Shown here: one piece after another, positions 1 to 7,141 of the stretch
Layout of the letters: each line of letters starts with the position of its first letter
How positions within the stretch are numbered: the stretch's first letter is position 1
Virus record (IMG/VR): IMGVR_UViG_3300025131_010687
Span: 1-27,862 of that record
DNA length: 27,862 nt
Direction: 5' to 3' (one strand)
Origin: a virus
Translations under genes and position numbers: made by a program
The notes under the pieces: generated by a model
The model's input: only the letters and a program-made list of their open reading frames with translations
Databases searched by the model: none
Told to the model about the DNA's origin: nothing

Positions 1-2
1 CC

Positions 3-209
3 GCGGGTGAAGAATCGGATTGGGACTATTTGGTAGTCGGCGATGGGTTCGACGCTGTAGAAGAGGAAAAGATAGCAAGAGCAGAAGAGGGGCGACCATT
101 TTCCGGCTTAGATATCGACGTTGCAGTGAGCGAAAGATCTAAACATCTGGATATAATATTCAGCGAAAATCCTCCGCGGGCAGACCAGAAGTATATAAAA
201 GTCTATTAG
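3..209 (+). CDS. C-terminal fragment of a possible nucleotidyltransferase (5' end outside window)
   Basis: This is an open frame from the window edge to a TAG at 207-209, giving 68 residues that end in KYIKVY. It contains SDWDYLVVGDG near its start and KHLDIIF near the middle. The spacing of acidic residues in SDxDxxV recalls the metal-binding strand of pol-beta-type (MNT) nucleotidyltransferases, with LDIIF as a possible third-Asp strand. The Gly-Ser part of that motif would lie upstream of the window, so the family call is weak. The next gene's Shine-Dalgarno sequence (AGGA) overlaps this stop codon, which suggests one transcript. It could equally be an unrelated conserved phage protein. 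Confidence 0.45.
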   Translation, partial: AGEESDWDYLVVGDGFDAVEEEKIARAEEGRPFSGLDIDVAVSERSKHLDIIFSENPPRADQKYIKVY

Positions 210-216
210 GAACAAG

Positions 217-609
217 ATGAAACTATTAATTGAAAATTGGCGACAATATTTAAGTGAACGAATAGATTCTTTGCCTCCTCGCAAAGATGAGCCGTGGGAT
301 ATTGGGGAAACCTTCGTTCCTATTACAAAATTAGACATTATTGAAAAGCCTGCAGTGATGCCCCAAGAAAAAAATACACTTTTAAATCAATTTGATGCCC
401 TGCAGGCCACAGATAATACCGATCCCTTCAAAGGAATCACTATACAAAACGTTTTAGATTCCATTTATAGCTTAAGTGGCAATTCCGATGATTTTAAATA
501 CGAGACCAAAGAGGACGCATGGAAAGATTATATTGATCCCTATCGATATGAGAGAAAATCGTTGAGGGATTATCACCGTAAAATTAAAAAAATCCTGCGC
601 AATCGTTAA
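217..609 (+). CDS. Small phage protein with capsid-targeting-like N-terminus
   Basis: This is a 130-residue protein of unknown function. The AGGA at 208-211 supports the ATG at 217. The N-terminus MKLLIENWRQYLSE is a short amphipathic helix ending in L-S-E. T4 internal head proteins begin similarly (MKTYQEFIAE), and the T4 prohead protease gp21 cuts after (L/I)-x-E, so this could be a capsid-targeting peptide removed during head maturation. That is inference from a short motif. The rest is hydrophilic, ends in a basic run (RKIKKILRNR) and shows no known domain. A 66-base gap with nothing recognisable follows. Confidence 0.75.
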   Translation: MKLLIENWRQYLSERIDSLPPRKDEPWDIGETFVPITKLDIIEKPAVMPQEKNTLLNQFDALQATDNTDPFKGITIQNVLDSIYSLSGNSDDFKYETKEDAWKDYIDPYRYERKSLRDYHRKIKKILRNR

Positions 610-675
610 CAAATGTAAAACCGGTTTATTAATATCACCATTACTATTTATTAAAGAAATTGGAGTGCCATTTAA

Positions 676-1458
676 ATGCCTTGTGATATTACTAATAATT
701 CTCCCTACGACACATCTTCTATAGAAAAAATGGCGCATAGCTTATATCCCTTTGCTCAAAAACGCATGGGATTCCATAAGCCCCCCCAAATGGTCTTTGA
801 TTCAGACCCAGAGAATGCTAAAAATATTTTAGGCAAAACGGCCCAATATGAGCCTGGGACGATGACCATTACAATTTTTGTTAATGATCGTCACCCTAAA
901 GACATTTTGAGATCTCTCGCCCATGAGTTAGTTCACCATGCGCAAAATTGCAGAGGCGAATTTGAAAACGGCGGTGCCACCGACGTGGGCTACGCACAGA
1001 CAGATGATCACATGCGCGAAATGGAACGAGAAGCCTACGAAGTTGGCAACATGTGCTTTAGAGACTGGGAAGACGGTATAAAATCGCAAATGCCATTACA
1101 CGAAACTATTTATAAACAGCTACTGAAAAAAGGAGATAGCTACATGTCTACGAAAAATTGGAAAAATGCCGAGCTTAATACCCTCCTCATGGAGAAATGG
1201 GGCTTTAAAGCTAAAGAGGAAAAAGAAGTTCTCAAAGAAGAAGTCGAAGCCTTCATGAATATGAAGTCGGACTATAATACAGGACAAAAAGAAATTCCCA
1301 AAGACGCTCTGGAAGAGGAGGACGAGGAAGAATTTAAAGTTGATTCGGACCACCCTCATGGCTCGGAAAGCCGTCAAGAAGTATTAGACCAGCTGGATGA
1401 AAAAGTATTACGCAGCGTTATTCGCCGAGCTTTGCAAAAATCATTGCAGGCACAATAA
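676..1458 (+). CDS. HExxH zincin-like metalloprotein
   Basis: This 260-residue protein starts at the ATG at 676, with GGAG at 662-665 as ribosome binding site. Residues 83-88 (HELVHH) are a zinc-metallopeptidase HExxH motif. The following EMEREAYEVGN (residues 115-125) offers a glutamate, probably E119, as third zinc ligand, in the arrangement of gluzincin-like enzymes. The C-terminal third is charged and acidic (about residues 205-225). It ends in a helix with L245-R246, I249-R250 and L253, which matches a motif repeated three times in the protein encoded at 3800-4642. It may be a phage peptidase that processes virion or host protein, or an inactive zinc-binding structural protein. No prohead-protease signature is visible. 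Confidence 0.8.
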   Translation: MPCDITNNSPYDTSSIEKMAHSLYPFAQKRMGFHKPPQMVFDSDPENAKNILGKTAQYEPGTMTITIFVNDRHPKDILRSLAHELVHHAQNCRGEFENGGATDVGYAQTDDHMREMEREAYEVGNMCFRDWEDGIKSQMPLHETIYKQLLKKGDSYMSTKNWKNAELNTLLMEKWGFKAKEEKEVLKEEVEAFMNMKSDYNTGQKEIPKDALEEEDEEEFKVDSDHPHGSESRQEVLDQLDEKVLRSVIRRALQKSLQAQ

Positions 1459-1461
1459 ATC

Positions 1462-1713
1462 ATGAAAATCGATTTAAATAAAATGACCAGGCGGTTTTTA
1501 TTTGGTGAATCGAAAGCAAGACCTTCAGTGCGAGCTTATGCCGAATCTATTCTAAATATTTTAGAAACCTTTGCGCCTCGCTCTCAAAGAGAAAGTAGAC
1601 AAGTATCTATTGCCAAACAGCACCTCAATGAAATTAAAAAGTTAAATCGTAGATTAGAAGAAAAACTCAATTTGCTTGAAGAGCAAATTAAAGTATTAGA
1701 AGAAGGAAAGTAA
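1462..1713 (+). CDS. Small coiled-coil protein, unknown function
   Basis: An 83-residue protein encoded three bases after the stop of the zincin-like gene and ending one base before the next ATG, so it is clearly in the same operon. The first half is basic (MTRRFLFGESKARPSVRAY). The second half, about residues 50-83, is a heptad-like run rich in Leu, Glu and Lys (LNRRLEEKLNLLEEQIKVL), predicted by eye to be a coiled coil. I recognise no family. It could be a small oligomerising head or scaffold component given its neighbours, but nothing in the sequence proves this. Confidence 0.65.
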   Translation: MKIDLNKMTRRFLFGESKARPSVRAYAESILNILETFAPRSQRESRQVSIAKQHLNEIKKLNRRLEEKLNLLEEQIKVLEEGK

Positions 1714-1714
1714 T

Positions 1715-3799
1715 ATGGGAGGCGTTGCAGGCCATTTAGCTCATCTCTATGACAATAGGGATTTATCTTACAACAATATCAAAAATATTCTCTCTCAAGC
1801 TGCAGCGGGCGAACTAGTCGGCACAGAAAAAACTGATGGCTATAATATTTATTTGGGTTATGTAAACGGACTTCCTCGTGCTGCCCGCAATAAAGGCGAT
1901 ATGGCCAAAGGCGGTATGACTTTTGAAGATTTGGTTAATCGTGAATTTCAAGGTGGCACAAAGGCCAAAAACGCCTATTTAAAAGCCTTCCAATCCTATA
2001 AAAAAGCGGTTGATTCTCTGTCCGATAGCGAAAAAGCCACTATCTTTGGACCCGATGGAGAGGTATTTTATAATGCCGAGATTCAAGGGCCTTCCGCTCA
2101 AAATGTAGTCAATTATGATGACGATATTATCAGCATTCATCGCATGGGGCATAAATTATATAATGCCGAAACTAATACTGTAGATCAAGTAGATACTCCC
2201 GAAGGATCCGTGTTGTTGGATAACCTTGTGGAGCGCTTCGAAGAGGCGACAGCAGATGAGCCATTCTCTGTGCGCCGCACTGCTTTTTTAGAATTAAATA
2301 AATTAGACGATGGCCATGATTTGAATATTGCCCTTGAAAGAATCCAAAAAGCTGGTTTAACAGGGAACATGACCATTGGCGAATATTTAGAAAATCGCCT
2401 TAAGGAAGCATCTTCCGAAGAATTAGGCTTTTTAAGCGAAGATATCCAACAACAAGTTATTGATCGCATTCTCAAAAAAGAAGGTTTCTTGGGCCTCAAC
2501 AAAATTTACAAAGGGTTTCCGGATGACGTAAAAAGGCGCATCAAAGAATTTGTTGAGCAATCTCCCCTTCTAATCAAAACGGCCATCTGGCCCATTGAAA
2601 TGGCCATCCACGATTTTGCAGTTGAACTTTTAAAAGGAGTTCAGAGCGCTTATATTTTAGATAATGATGCCCAAGTTGACAATCTTAAGTCCCAAGTTGA
2701 ACAAGCGATTCGTGCTATTCAAACACATCGGGGTCCATATCAAGAAGACATGTTCGCTATATTAGAGCAACAACTAGAAAAACTCAAACACCATGACAAG
2801 ATTGATACGGTTGTAGAAGGATTTGTTTTTCAAGTCGGAGATCAGATGTATAAGTTTACTGGTAATTTTGCGCCAGTAAATCAACTATTAGGTCTTTTTA
2901 AATATGGAAGAGGAAACATCCCCCCTCTTAATTTGGATGCCAACGAACTAGAAGCCGGAGAAGAAAAAGAAAAGAGAATCATTGCTATTTATCCAGGTCG
3001 CTTCCAACCCATGGGCCAACATCACGCAGAGACATTTAAACGCATTCAAGAAGAGTTTGGCCCCGAAAACACATTTATTGCCACGTCAAATGTTGTTAAT
3101 GCGCCTAAATCTCCTCTTAATTTCGCTGAAAAGCAATTAGTCATGATGGAACACGGAATATCGCCTGACAACGTTGTGGAGGTCAAAAATCCTTACAATG
3201 CGGCCGAAATCCTAGAGAAGTTTGATCCTAATACAACAGCGGTTACATATGTGGTTGGAGAAAAGGATATGCAAGAAGACGCCCGTTTTGGGAAATTAGG
3301 CGGCACAACTAAAGATGGAACGCCACGATATTTTCGTAATTATGCCGAAGAAGAGGGCGAACTCAAGGGTCACGATAAACATGGTTACATCAAAGTGGCG
3401 CCACATGTTTCAATTGATATTCCCGAAGTAGGCGAGATGTCTGGTACTAATTTGCGCAAAGTTTTGCGAGATGCTGACGAAGAAACGTTTAAAAGAGTTA
3501 TGGGATGGTATGATCCTGAAATTCATGAATTGTTAAAAAGCAAATTTGGAGCCATGGCCCTAGAGGAGACCCAGTTTAATCTGGGAATATTTCGTGGGTT
3601 AGTTGACGAAATTCTTGCTGAAGAAGATGAAGACTTAGAAGAGATTTCTTCGGCTGGGGGTGGTTCAAATGTGGGGTTTGCTGGTGGCTTAAGTGTTTTG
3701 CCGCGGAAAAGAAACCGCAAACGTAAGAAAAAGAAAAAAATAGACGAAATGGTTAATGAATTTTATGACTATTTATTACACACGCTTAAGGGGAATTAA
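1715..3799 (+). CDS. Fusion of ligase-like nucleotidyltransferase and NMNAT-like adenylyltransferase domains
   Basis: This is a 694-residue multidomain protein. In the N-terminal half, EKTDGYN (38-44) matches the KxDG motif I of the covalent DNA/RNA ligase superfamily. ARNKGD (57-62), YNAEIQG (119-125), EGFVFQ (368-373) and YKFTG (379-383) sit in order like motifs Ia, III, IV and V. The central helical part separates III from IV by an unusually long insertion. The domain at about residues 420-610 is a HxGH-type nucleotidyltransferase. GRFQPMGQHH (428-437) and SGTNLRKVL (576-584) match the NadM/NMNAT-type GRFxPxHxGH and SxTxxR motifs. The tail is acidic, then strongly basic (residues 665-677). 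Related proteins occur in T4-like marine phages. The activity is inferred: possible RNA/DNA end joining combined with NAD or nucleotide adenylylation. Confidence 0.85.
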   Translation: MGGVAGHLAHLYDNRDLSYNNIKNILSQAAAGELVGTEKTDGYNIYLGYVNGLPRAARNKGDMAKGGMTFEDLVNREFQGGTKAKNAYLKAFQSYKKAVDSLSDSEKATIFGPDGEVFYNAEIQGPSAQNVVNYDDDIISIHRMGHKLYNAETNTVDQVDTPEGSVLLDNLVERFEEATADEPFSVRRTAFLELNKLDDGHDLNIALERIQKAGLTGNMTIGEYLENRLKEASSEELGFLSEDIQQQVIDRILKKEGFLGLNKIYKGFPDDVKRRIKEFVEQSPLLIKTAIWPIEMAIHDFAVELLKGVQSAYILDNDAQVDNLKSQVEQAIRAIQTHRGPYQEDMFAILEQQLEKLKHHDKIDTVVEGFVFQVGDQMYKFTGNFAPVNQLLGLFKYGRGNIPPLNLDANELEAGEEKEKRIIAIYPGRFQPMGQHHAETFKRIQEEFGPENTFIATSNVVNAPKSPLNFAEKQLVMMEHGISPDNVVEVKNPYNAAEILEKFDPNTTAVTYVVGEKDMQEDARFGKLGGTTKDGTPRYFRNYAEEEGELKGHDKHGYIKVAPHVSIDIPEVGEMSGTNLRKVLRDADEETFKRVMGWYDPEIHELLKSKFGAMALEETQFNLGIFRGLVDEILAEEDEDLEEISSAGGGSNVGFAGGLSVLPRKRNRKRKKKKKIDEMVNEFYDYLLHTLKGN

Positions 3800-4642
3800 A
3801 TGATTGACCGTCACAAAGCATTAAATGAATTAAAAGAGGAACAGCGTCTACGTGAATTTGTTCGCAAAGGATTGAAGCTTTATTTTGAGCAGAAAAAAAT
3901 TCAACGACCACAACAAATAAACGAAGAGCAACGATTGCGCCAAAATATTCAAAAATTAGTGAGCGAAGTCAAAGAAGAAGAAAGATTAAGAAGCGTTGTG
4001 CGAGACCTTATTCGCGAAGTATCGAAAACAGACGTTCCCGTTGAACAGCCCCATGTTAACACTGGAATTAACGTGCTGGAAGATCTTTTAAGAAATATTA
4101 TCCCTCAAGTTGAAAGTGGTTATAAAGCTTTAACAAGCGCAAAAGAACAACGGGTGTCTTTTAGAGCGCACATGCTTAACGCTGTAGAAAATACTCTTCT
4201 GCCTGCTGAAGTAGTTGCTGGAGTTCCACATGATGAAGAAGAAGTAGACGTTGTAGAGCTTGACGAACAAGACATCACAATGGATATTGGCGATGACGAA
4301 GACAAATTCATTCCCGTAAGAGATGTAGATCTAGAACCTGAAGAAGAAGTAGAAGTAGAAGAAGACGAGTTTAGTATTGAAGGTGAAGATTTAACAGGAA
4401 GAAACTTCGCTGCTAATACCTGGAATAAAGTGGAAAAACAAACTCTTGATGCTTTCGAAAGCCTAGGCGATGAAGAAGACAGAGAGCTTTTTAAAGATTA
4501 TCTTTTAACCAATCTTAAACTTTATTTTGATAAATTTGAAGAAGAACTTCAAGCTAACCTATCAGAACCTGAATCTCCAGATTACGAAATGGCCGCTACC
4601 ACTGCTGTAGAAGAGCCTGTAGAAGACATCCCTGCCTTATAG
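3800..4642 (+). CDS. Acidic protein with triple LRxx(V/I)R repeat, unknown function
   Basis: This 280-residue protein starts directly after the previous stop, with AAGGGGAA as ribosome binding site. The N-terminal 75 residues hold three copies of a helix beginning EE(Q/E)RLR: L17-R18..V21-R22, L46-R47..I50-Q51 and L63-R64..V67-R68, each followed by a hydrophobic residue. Residues 143-200 are very rich in Asp and Glu. The C-terminal part has a helix (KDYLLTNLKLYFDKFEEEL), again containing LKLYFD, close to the GLKLYFEQ of repeat 1. There is no enzymatic motif. Repeated protein-binding helices plus an acidic region suit a scaffold or head-assembly role, but this is inference. Confidence 0.7.
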   Translation: MIDRHKALNELKEEQRLREFVRKGLKLYFEQKKIQRPQQINEEQRLRQNIQKLVSEVKEEERLRSVVRDLIREVSKTDVPVEQPHVNTGINVLEDLLRNIIPQVESGYKALTSAKEQRVSFRAHMLNAVENTLLPAEVVAGVPHDEEEVDVVELDEQDITMDIGDDEDKFIPVRDVDLEPEEEVEVEEDEFSIEGEDLTGRNFAANTWNKVEKQTLDAFESLGDEEDRELFKDYLLTNLKLYFDKFEEELQANLSEPESPDYEMAATTAVEEPVEDIPAL

Positions 4643-4665
4643 TTTAATTTTCAAAGAACTTATGT

Positions 4666-4671
4666 TATAAT
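4666..4671 (+). promoter_or_regulatory. Possible sigma70-type -10 box
   Basis: A perfect TATAAT lies in the 82-base gap between the acidic protein gene and the AT-rich HTH gene. The hexamer at the right distance upstream (around 4642-4648) is a poor -35, so this is only a candidate. If real, it would drive the HTH gene and read into the tmRNA. Confidence 0.25.
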
Positions 4672-4724
4672 CATTTTAAGAAAGAAGACATATGCACTTT
4701 AGCATATCAATTTTGATTTTTTAA

Positions 4725-5117
4725 ATGGTTTGGAAAAAACGAAAAAAGTACTATGGTTTATATGAAAAGTATAGTATAATAAATAAATATAAGAAAGAAG
4801 ATAAGCTTAATAATAGTATATTAAATTATATTAACAATATTTCTTTAGAAGACCTTATAGCTATTAAGTTAGAATTATCAACAAGAATCTTAAGTGGTAA
4901 ATATTATGGTTTACCCTTATGGCATTCAATTCGTCATTTAACTGCTGATGCAATCCTAAAAACAGCAGTGAGTGTTTGTAGAACGAAGAGTGAAGCTTCT
5001 AGGTTTTTAGGAATGGATTATACAGATTTCCGAAAACTAATTAAAAAATATAAAACAGAATCATTTTTTGAAGATGAAAGGAATGGGGGCGAAACGGTTT
5101 CGACGGAGGACGAATAA
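4725..5117 (+). CDS. Fis-like helix-turn-helix protein overlapping the tmRNA
   Basis: This 130-residue basic protein has an AT-rich N-terminal coding part unlike its neighbours (for example 4741-4800 is about 18% GC). The N-terminus is Lys/Tyr rich. Residues about 80-110 (CRTKSEASRFLGMDYTDFRK) fit the C-terminal helix-turn-helix of Fis/HTH_8 proteins: a helix with Ala spacing, LGM turn and a recognition helix ending in Lys. Similar small proteins occur in marine T4-like phages. No Shine-Dalgarno sequence is obvious before the ATG at 4725, so the start is uncertain. The last 33 bases (11 codons) lie inside the tmRNA, which starts at 5085, so transcript processing would cut the message. A role in DNA binding or transcription is inferred. 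Confidence 0.65.
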   Translation: MVWKKRKKYYGLYEKYSIINKYKKEDKLNNSILNYINNISLEDLIAIKLELSTRILSGKYYGLPLWHSIRHLTADAILKTAVSVCRTKSEASRFLGMDYTDFRKLIKKYKTESFFEDERNGGETVSTEDE

Positions 5118-5464
5118 AATAGCGTGCAAAACTGTGTGGGTAACACAGTAAAAATACTCAAACTTTATAAATGCCAACGATAACGTTGAATTTGATTTTG
5201 CCTTAGCGGCTTAATCGGAAGTTGTTAATAGCTTTCTTAAAAAATATTAACCGTTTTCAATTTTCAGAAAAATTGGTGGTGCGCGCAGTAGGTATTTGGT
5301 CATTTTTATGACTATATATTTTCGGCAGCCAGCGCCATGAGCTGGTGAATGGATTCCCTGACCTTGGTCGGGTGGTTGGTGCTTAGGCGGTTCATGCACC
5401 TACTTTTGTGAATGACGGTATTTCTGCAGTTTTTCGGACCCGGGTTCGACTCCCGGCGCCTCCA
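5085..5464 (+). ncRNA. ssrA: Transfer-messenger RNA (tmRNA), one-piece
   Basis: The 5' end GGGGGCG pairs with the 3' CGCCTCC (one G-U), forming the acceptor stem. GGTTTCGACGG follows it, as in bacterial tmRNA. The 3' end has a T-arm CCGGG-TTCGACT-CCCGG preceded by TTTTTCGGA, very close to the E. coli tmRNA end. A is the discriminator at 5464. CCA is not encoded (CTT follows). The tag reading frame runs from GCC at 5173 to TAA at 5212-5214 and encodes ANDNVEFDFALAA, ending in the ALAA recognised by ClpXP-type proteases. The stem ACTGTGT/ACACAGT lies upstream of the tag. The length is about 380 bases, close to the usual 350-400. Its function is rescue of stalled ribosomes together with host SmpB. 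No smpB is visible here. Confidence 0.96.
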
Positions 5465-5511
5465 CTTAATTAACTTTCTACTAATTATATTATATTCCAA
5501 GGAGATTTGTT

Positions 5512-6636
5512 ATGACAGATGACATTGAAAATGTAGAGGAAGGTGCACAGCCAGAAGAGACGCCAACAGCGGAAAGTTGGGATCTTCCGGACGATGCTCC
5601 ATTTGGCCTAGACGATTTTGATTTCGTAGAGGCTTATGACGACGAGCCGTCCGAGGACGACCGCATGCTAGGAGAAAACACCGCGCCCAGCGCAATTAAT
5701 TGTGCATTTATCGGCGTCGGTGGCGGCGGCGGAAAGATGGCCAAAGCCTTTTTGGATTTAGGCTTTAATAAAACTCTTTTAATCAACACGACTGCAAAGG
5801 ATCAGCCTACGGGTGTACCTGCAGAAAATTTTCTTTTAATCCCCGGCGCCGATGGCGTAGCTAAAGACATTAAGCTCGGTAAAGAAGTTTTAGGCGATAA
5901 TAGCACTTTTGTGGAAGATGCTTTACGCACACGAATTGGTAAAGTAGATTGGATTTTTGTATTAGCTGGTGGAGGCGGCGGCACCGGAAGTGCGAGTTCC
6001 GTGTTGCATGATTGTATTACACGTTATTTAACCTCAATTGAGGCCGAAGGTAAAGTTATTTATATTACGAGTAAGCCCAGCGCGCAAGAACTTTTGAACC
6101 CTACTATTAAAAATAATTGCCAGTCGCTTTTCAAAGACATCCATAATCATCCGCACATTGTCATTGACAATGAAAAACAACTCCAATTATTACGCGGTAA
6201 AGTGGGAATGTTGAATATGTATCCAGCCGCTAATAGAAATTTTGCAAAGTTATTAGCCCAAGTTTTAAAGCTGGCTAACGAGCCCTCTCCTATTCAGGCG
6301 TTTGATTCCAAGGATTTGGAAAGATGTTTGCGCACTGGTGGAAGAATGTTGTTAGGCAGTACAGTTGCACGAGATGTTTCTGCTCATGATTTAGGGGCAA
6401 ATGTGTTTCAAGGGTGCCTCCGTTCTTCTCCGTGCCCTCCCCCTACGCGCAACCCAAAAACGGGAGTATTGCTTTTAATTGTGACACCTGAAATGGGAGA
6501 TGATCCGCGAGTGAGTAATCGCTTAGAAGCGGCTTTTTCTTATGTGGGTGGTCGCACCGAAACATTATTTTCCGGGGTGTATGTTGCACCCCGTCTTCCT
6601 GGTTTAATTGCCTTAACGCTTTTAGGCGGAATGTAG
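5512..6636 (+). CDS. FtsZ/tubulin-like GTPase
   Basis: This 374-residue protein has a strong ribosome binding site (AAGGAG at 5499-5504) 47 bases after the tmRNA. Residues 1-60 are an acidic extension. The tubulin-superfamily nucleotide fold follows: GVGGGGGKM (68-76, first glycine loop), NTTAKD (92-97) and the signature LAGGGGGTGSAS (151-162), preceded by VDWIFV as in FtsZ. A T7-loop-like segment, IQAFDSKDLERCLRTGG (261-277), precedes MLLGS, aligning with the FtsZ stretch that ends in GMAMMGSG. The family forms GTP-dependent filaments. Phage members (PhuZ, TubZ) position DNA or the phage nucleus, and host-like FtsZ copies could interfere with division. The sequence looks closer to FtsZ than to PhuZ by eye. 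The precise role is unknown. Confidence 0.88.
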   Translation: MTDDIENVEEGAQPEETPTAESWDLPDDAPFGLDDFDFVEAYDDEPSEDDRMLGENTAPSAINCAFIGVGGGGGKMAKAFLDLGFNKTLLINTTAKDQPTGVPAENFLLIPGADGVAKDIKLGKEVLGDNSTFVEDALRTRIGKVDWIFVLAGGGGGTGSASSVLHDCITRYLTSIEAEGKVIYITSKPSAQELLNPTIKNNCQSLFKDIHNHPHIVIDNEKQLQLLRGKVGMLNMYPAANRNFAKLLAQVLKLANEPSPIQAFDSKDLERCLRTGGRMLLGSTVARDVSAHDLGANVFQGCLRSSPCPPPTRNPKTGVLLLIVTPEMGDDPRVSNRLEAAFSYVGGRTETLFSGVYVAPRLPGLIALTLLGGM

Positions 6637-6662
6637 GCTAAAAATAATATTTAAAATAGTAT

Positions 6663-6691
6663 TTGATTGTTGATAAAATTAGGTATATTTT
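6663..6691 (+). promoter_or_regulatory. Possible sigma70-type promoter
   Basis: TTGATT (6663-6668) and TATTTT (6686-6691) are separated by 17 bases in the 72-base gap between the FtsZ-like gene and the next small gene. Each hexamer matches consensus at four of six positions, so this is a weak candidate. It would drive the small genes and the GAPDH homologue. Confidence 0.2.
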
Positions 6692-6708
6692 ATTAATGAG
6701 AGGGTCTT

Positions 6709-6957
6709 ATGGATACTAAGAACTGGCAGTCGGCGGGCGTTTTTAAGACATTTGAGGAAGCTGATCAAAAACGCGATGAATTAAAAGAAAAATTTGATTT
6801 AGTCAAGGTAAAGCGATGTGGTCGCGCCGGAAACCTTTTTCGGGTTAAAACATGGACACAACCCCTTCCGCCTAAAAAAGAAAAAACTACTGTTAAGTCC
6901 AAATATAAAAAAGGTAAAAAAAATGCCCACCTTCGCTCTGGACCGCAAGGGGAATAA
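6709..6957 (+). CDS. Small basic protein, unknown function
   Basis: This 82-residue protein is preceded by GAGAGGGT. It starts with a SPOR-like or YegP-like pattern: WQSAGVFKTFEEADQKRDEL, then KVKRCGRAGNLFRVKTW. That is an alternation of strand, helix and strand that reads like a small alpha-beta fold. The C-terminus is a run of lysines (residues 56-71). Such small proteins are common in T4-like phages. I cannot assign a function. The end overlaps the start of the next gene by 35 bases in another frame. Confidence 0.65.
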   Translation: MDTKNWQSAGVFKTFEEADQKRDELKEKFDLVKVKRCGRAGNLFRVKTWTQPLPPKKEKTTVKSKYKKGKKNAHLRSGPQGE

Positions 6958-7141
6958 AATATATACTGGCACATGCGTTCTTTATAAGAATAGATCCTTT
7001 ATTATAGAAAGCATGCACGACCCTTTGTATTGGAATCGTGAACAGTATATCACCCTTGTAGATAAAAAGAACAAAAATAAAAAGATCGAATTCGTCTTAC
7101 CTCAAGATGTCGTTAAGATAAGAACCCAAAGGAATGCATGA
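6923..7141 (+). CDS. Small protein, unknown function
   Basis: This is a 72-residue protein. I chose the ATG at 6923 (MPTFALDRKG) because AAGG lies about 10 bases upstream and the longer in-frame start at 6818 would only read the Lys-rich coding region of the previous gene. The protein looks like a small beta-rich (KOW or SH3-like) fold by eye: GNKIYTGTCVLYKNRSFIIE, then EQYITLVDKK and a VVKI end. Its stop overlaps the next start as ATGA, so the two are translationally coupled. Confidence 0.65.
   Translation: MPTFALDRKGNKIYTGTCVLYKNRSFIIESMHDPLYWNREQYITLVDKKNKNKKIEFVLPQDVVKIRTQRNA

Noticed and set aside
610-675. AAACCGGTTT palindrome in the gap, as a possible terminator
   Set aside because: The stem is only five base pairs with no loop or T-run. 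It is not a convincing intrinsic terminator.
5465-5511. Search for a tRNA or terminator after the tmRNA
   Set aside because: The 47 bases are AT-rich with only the ribosome binding site of the next gene. No cloverleaf or hairpin can be drawn.
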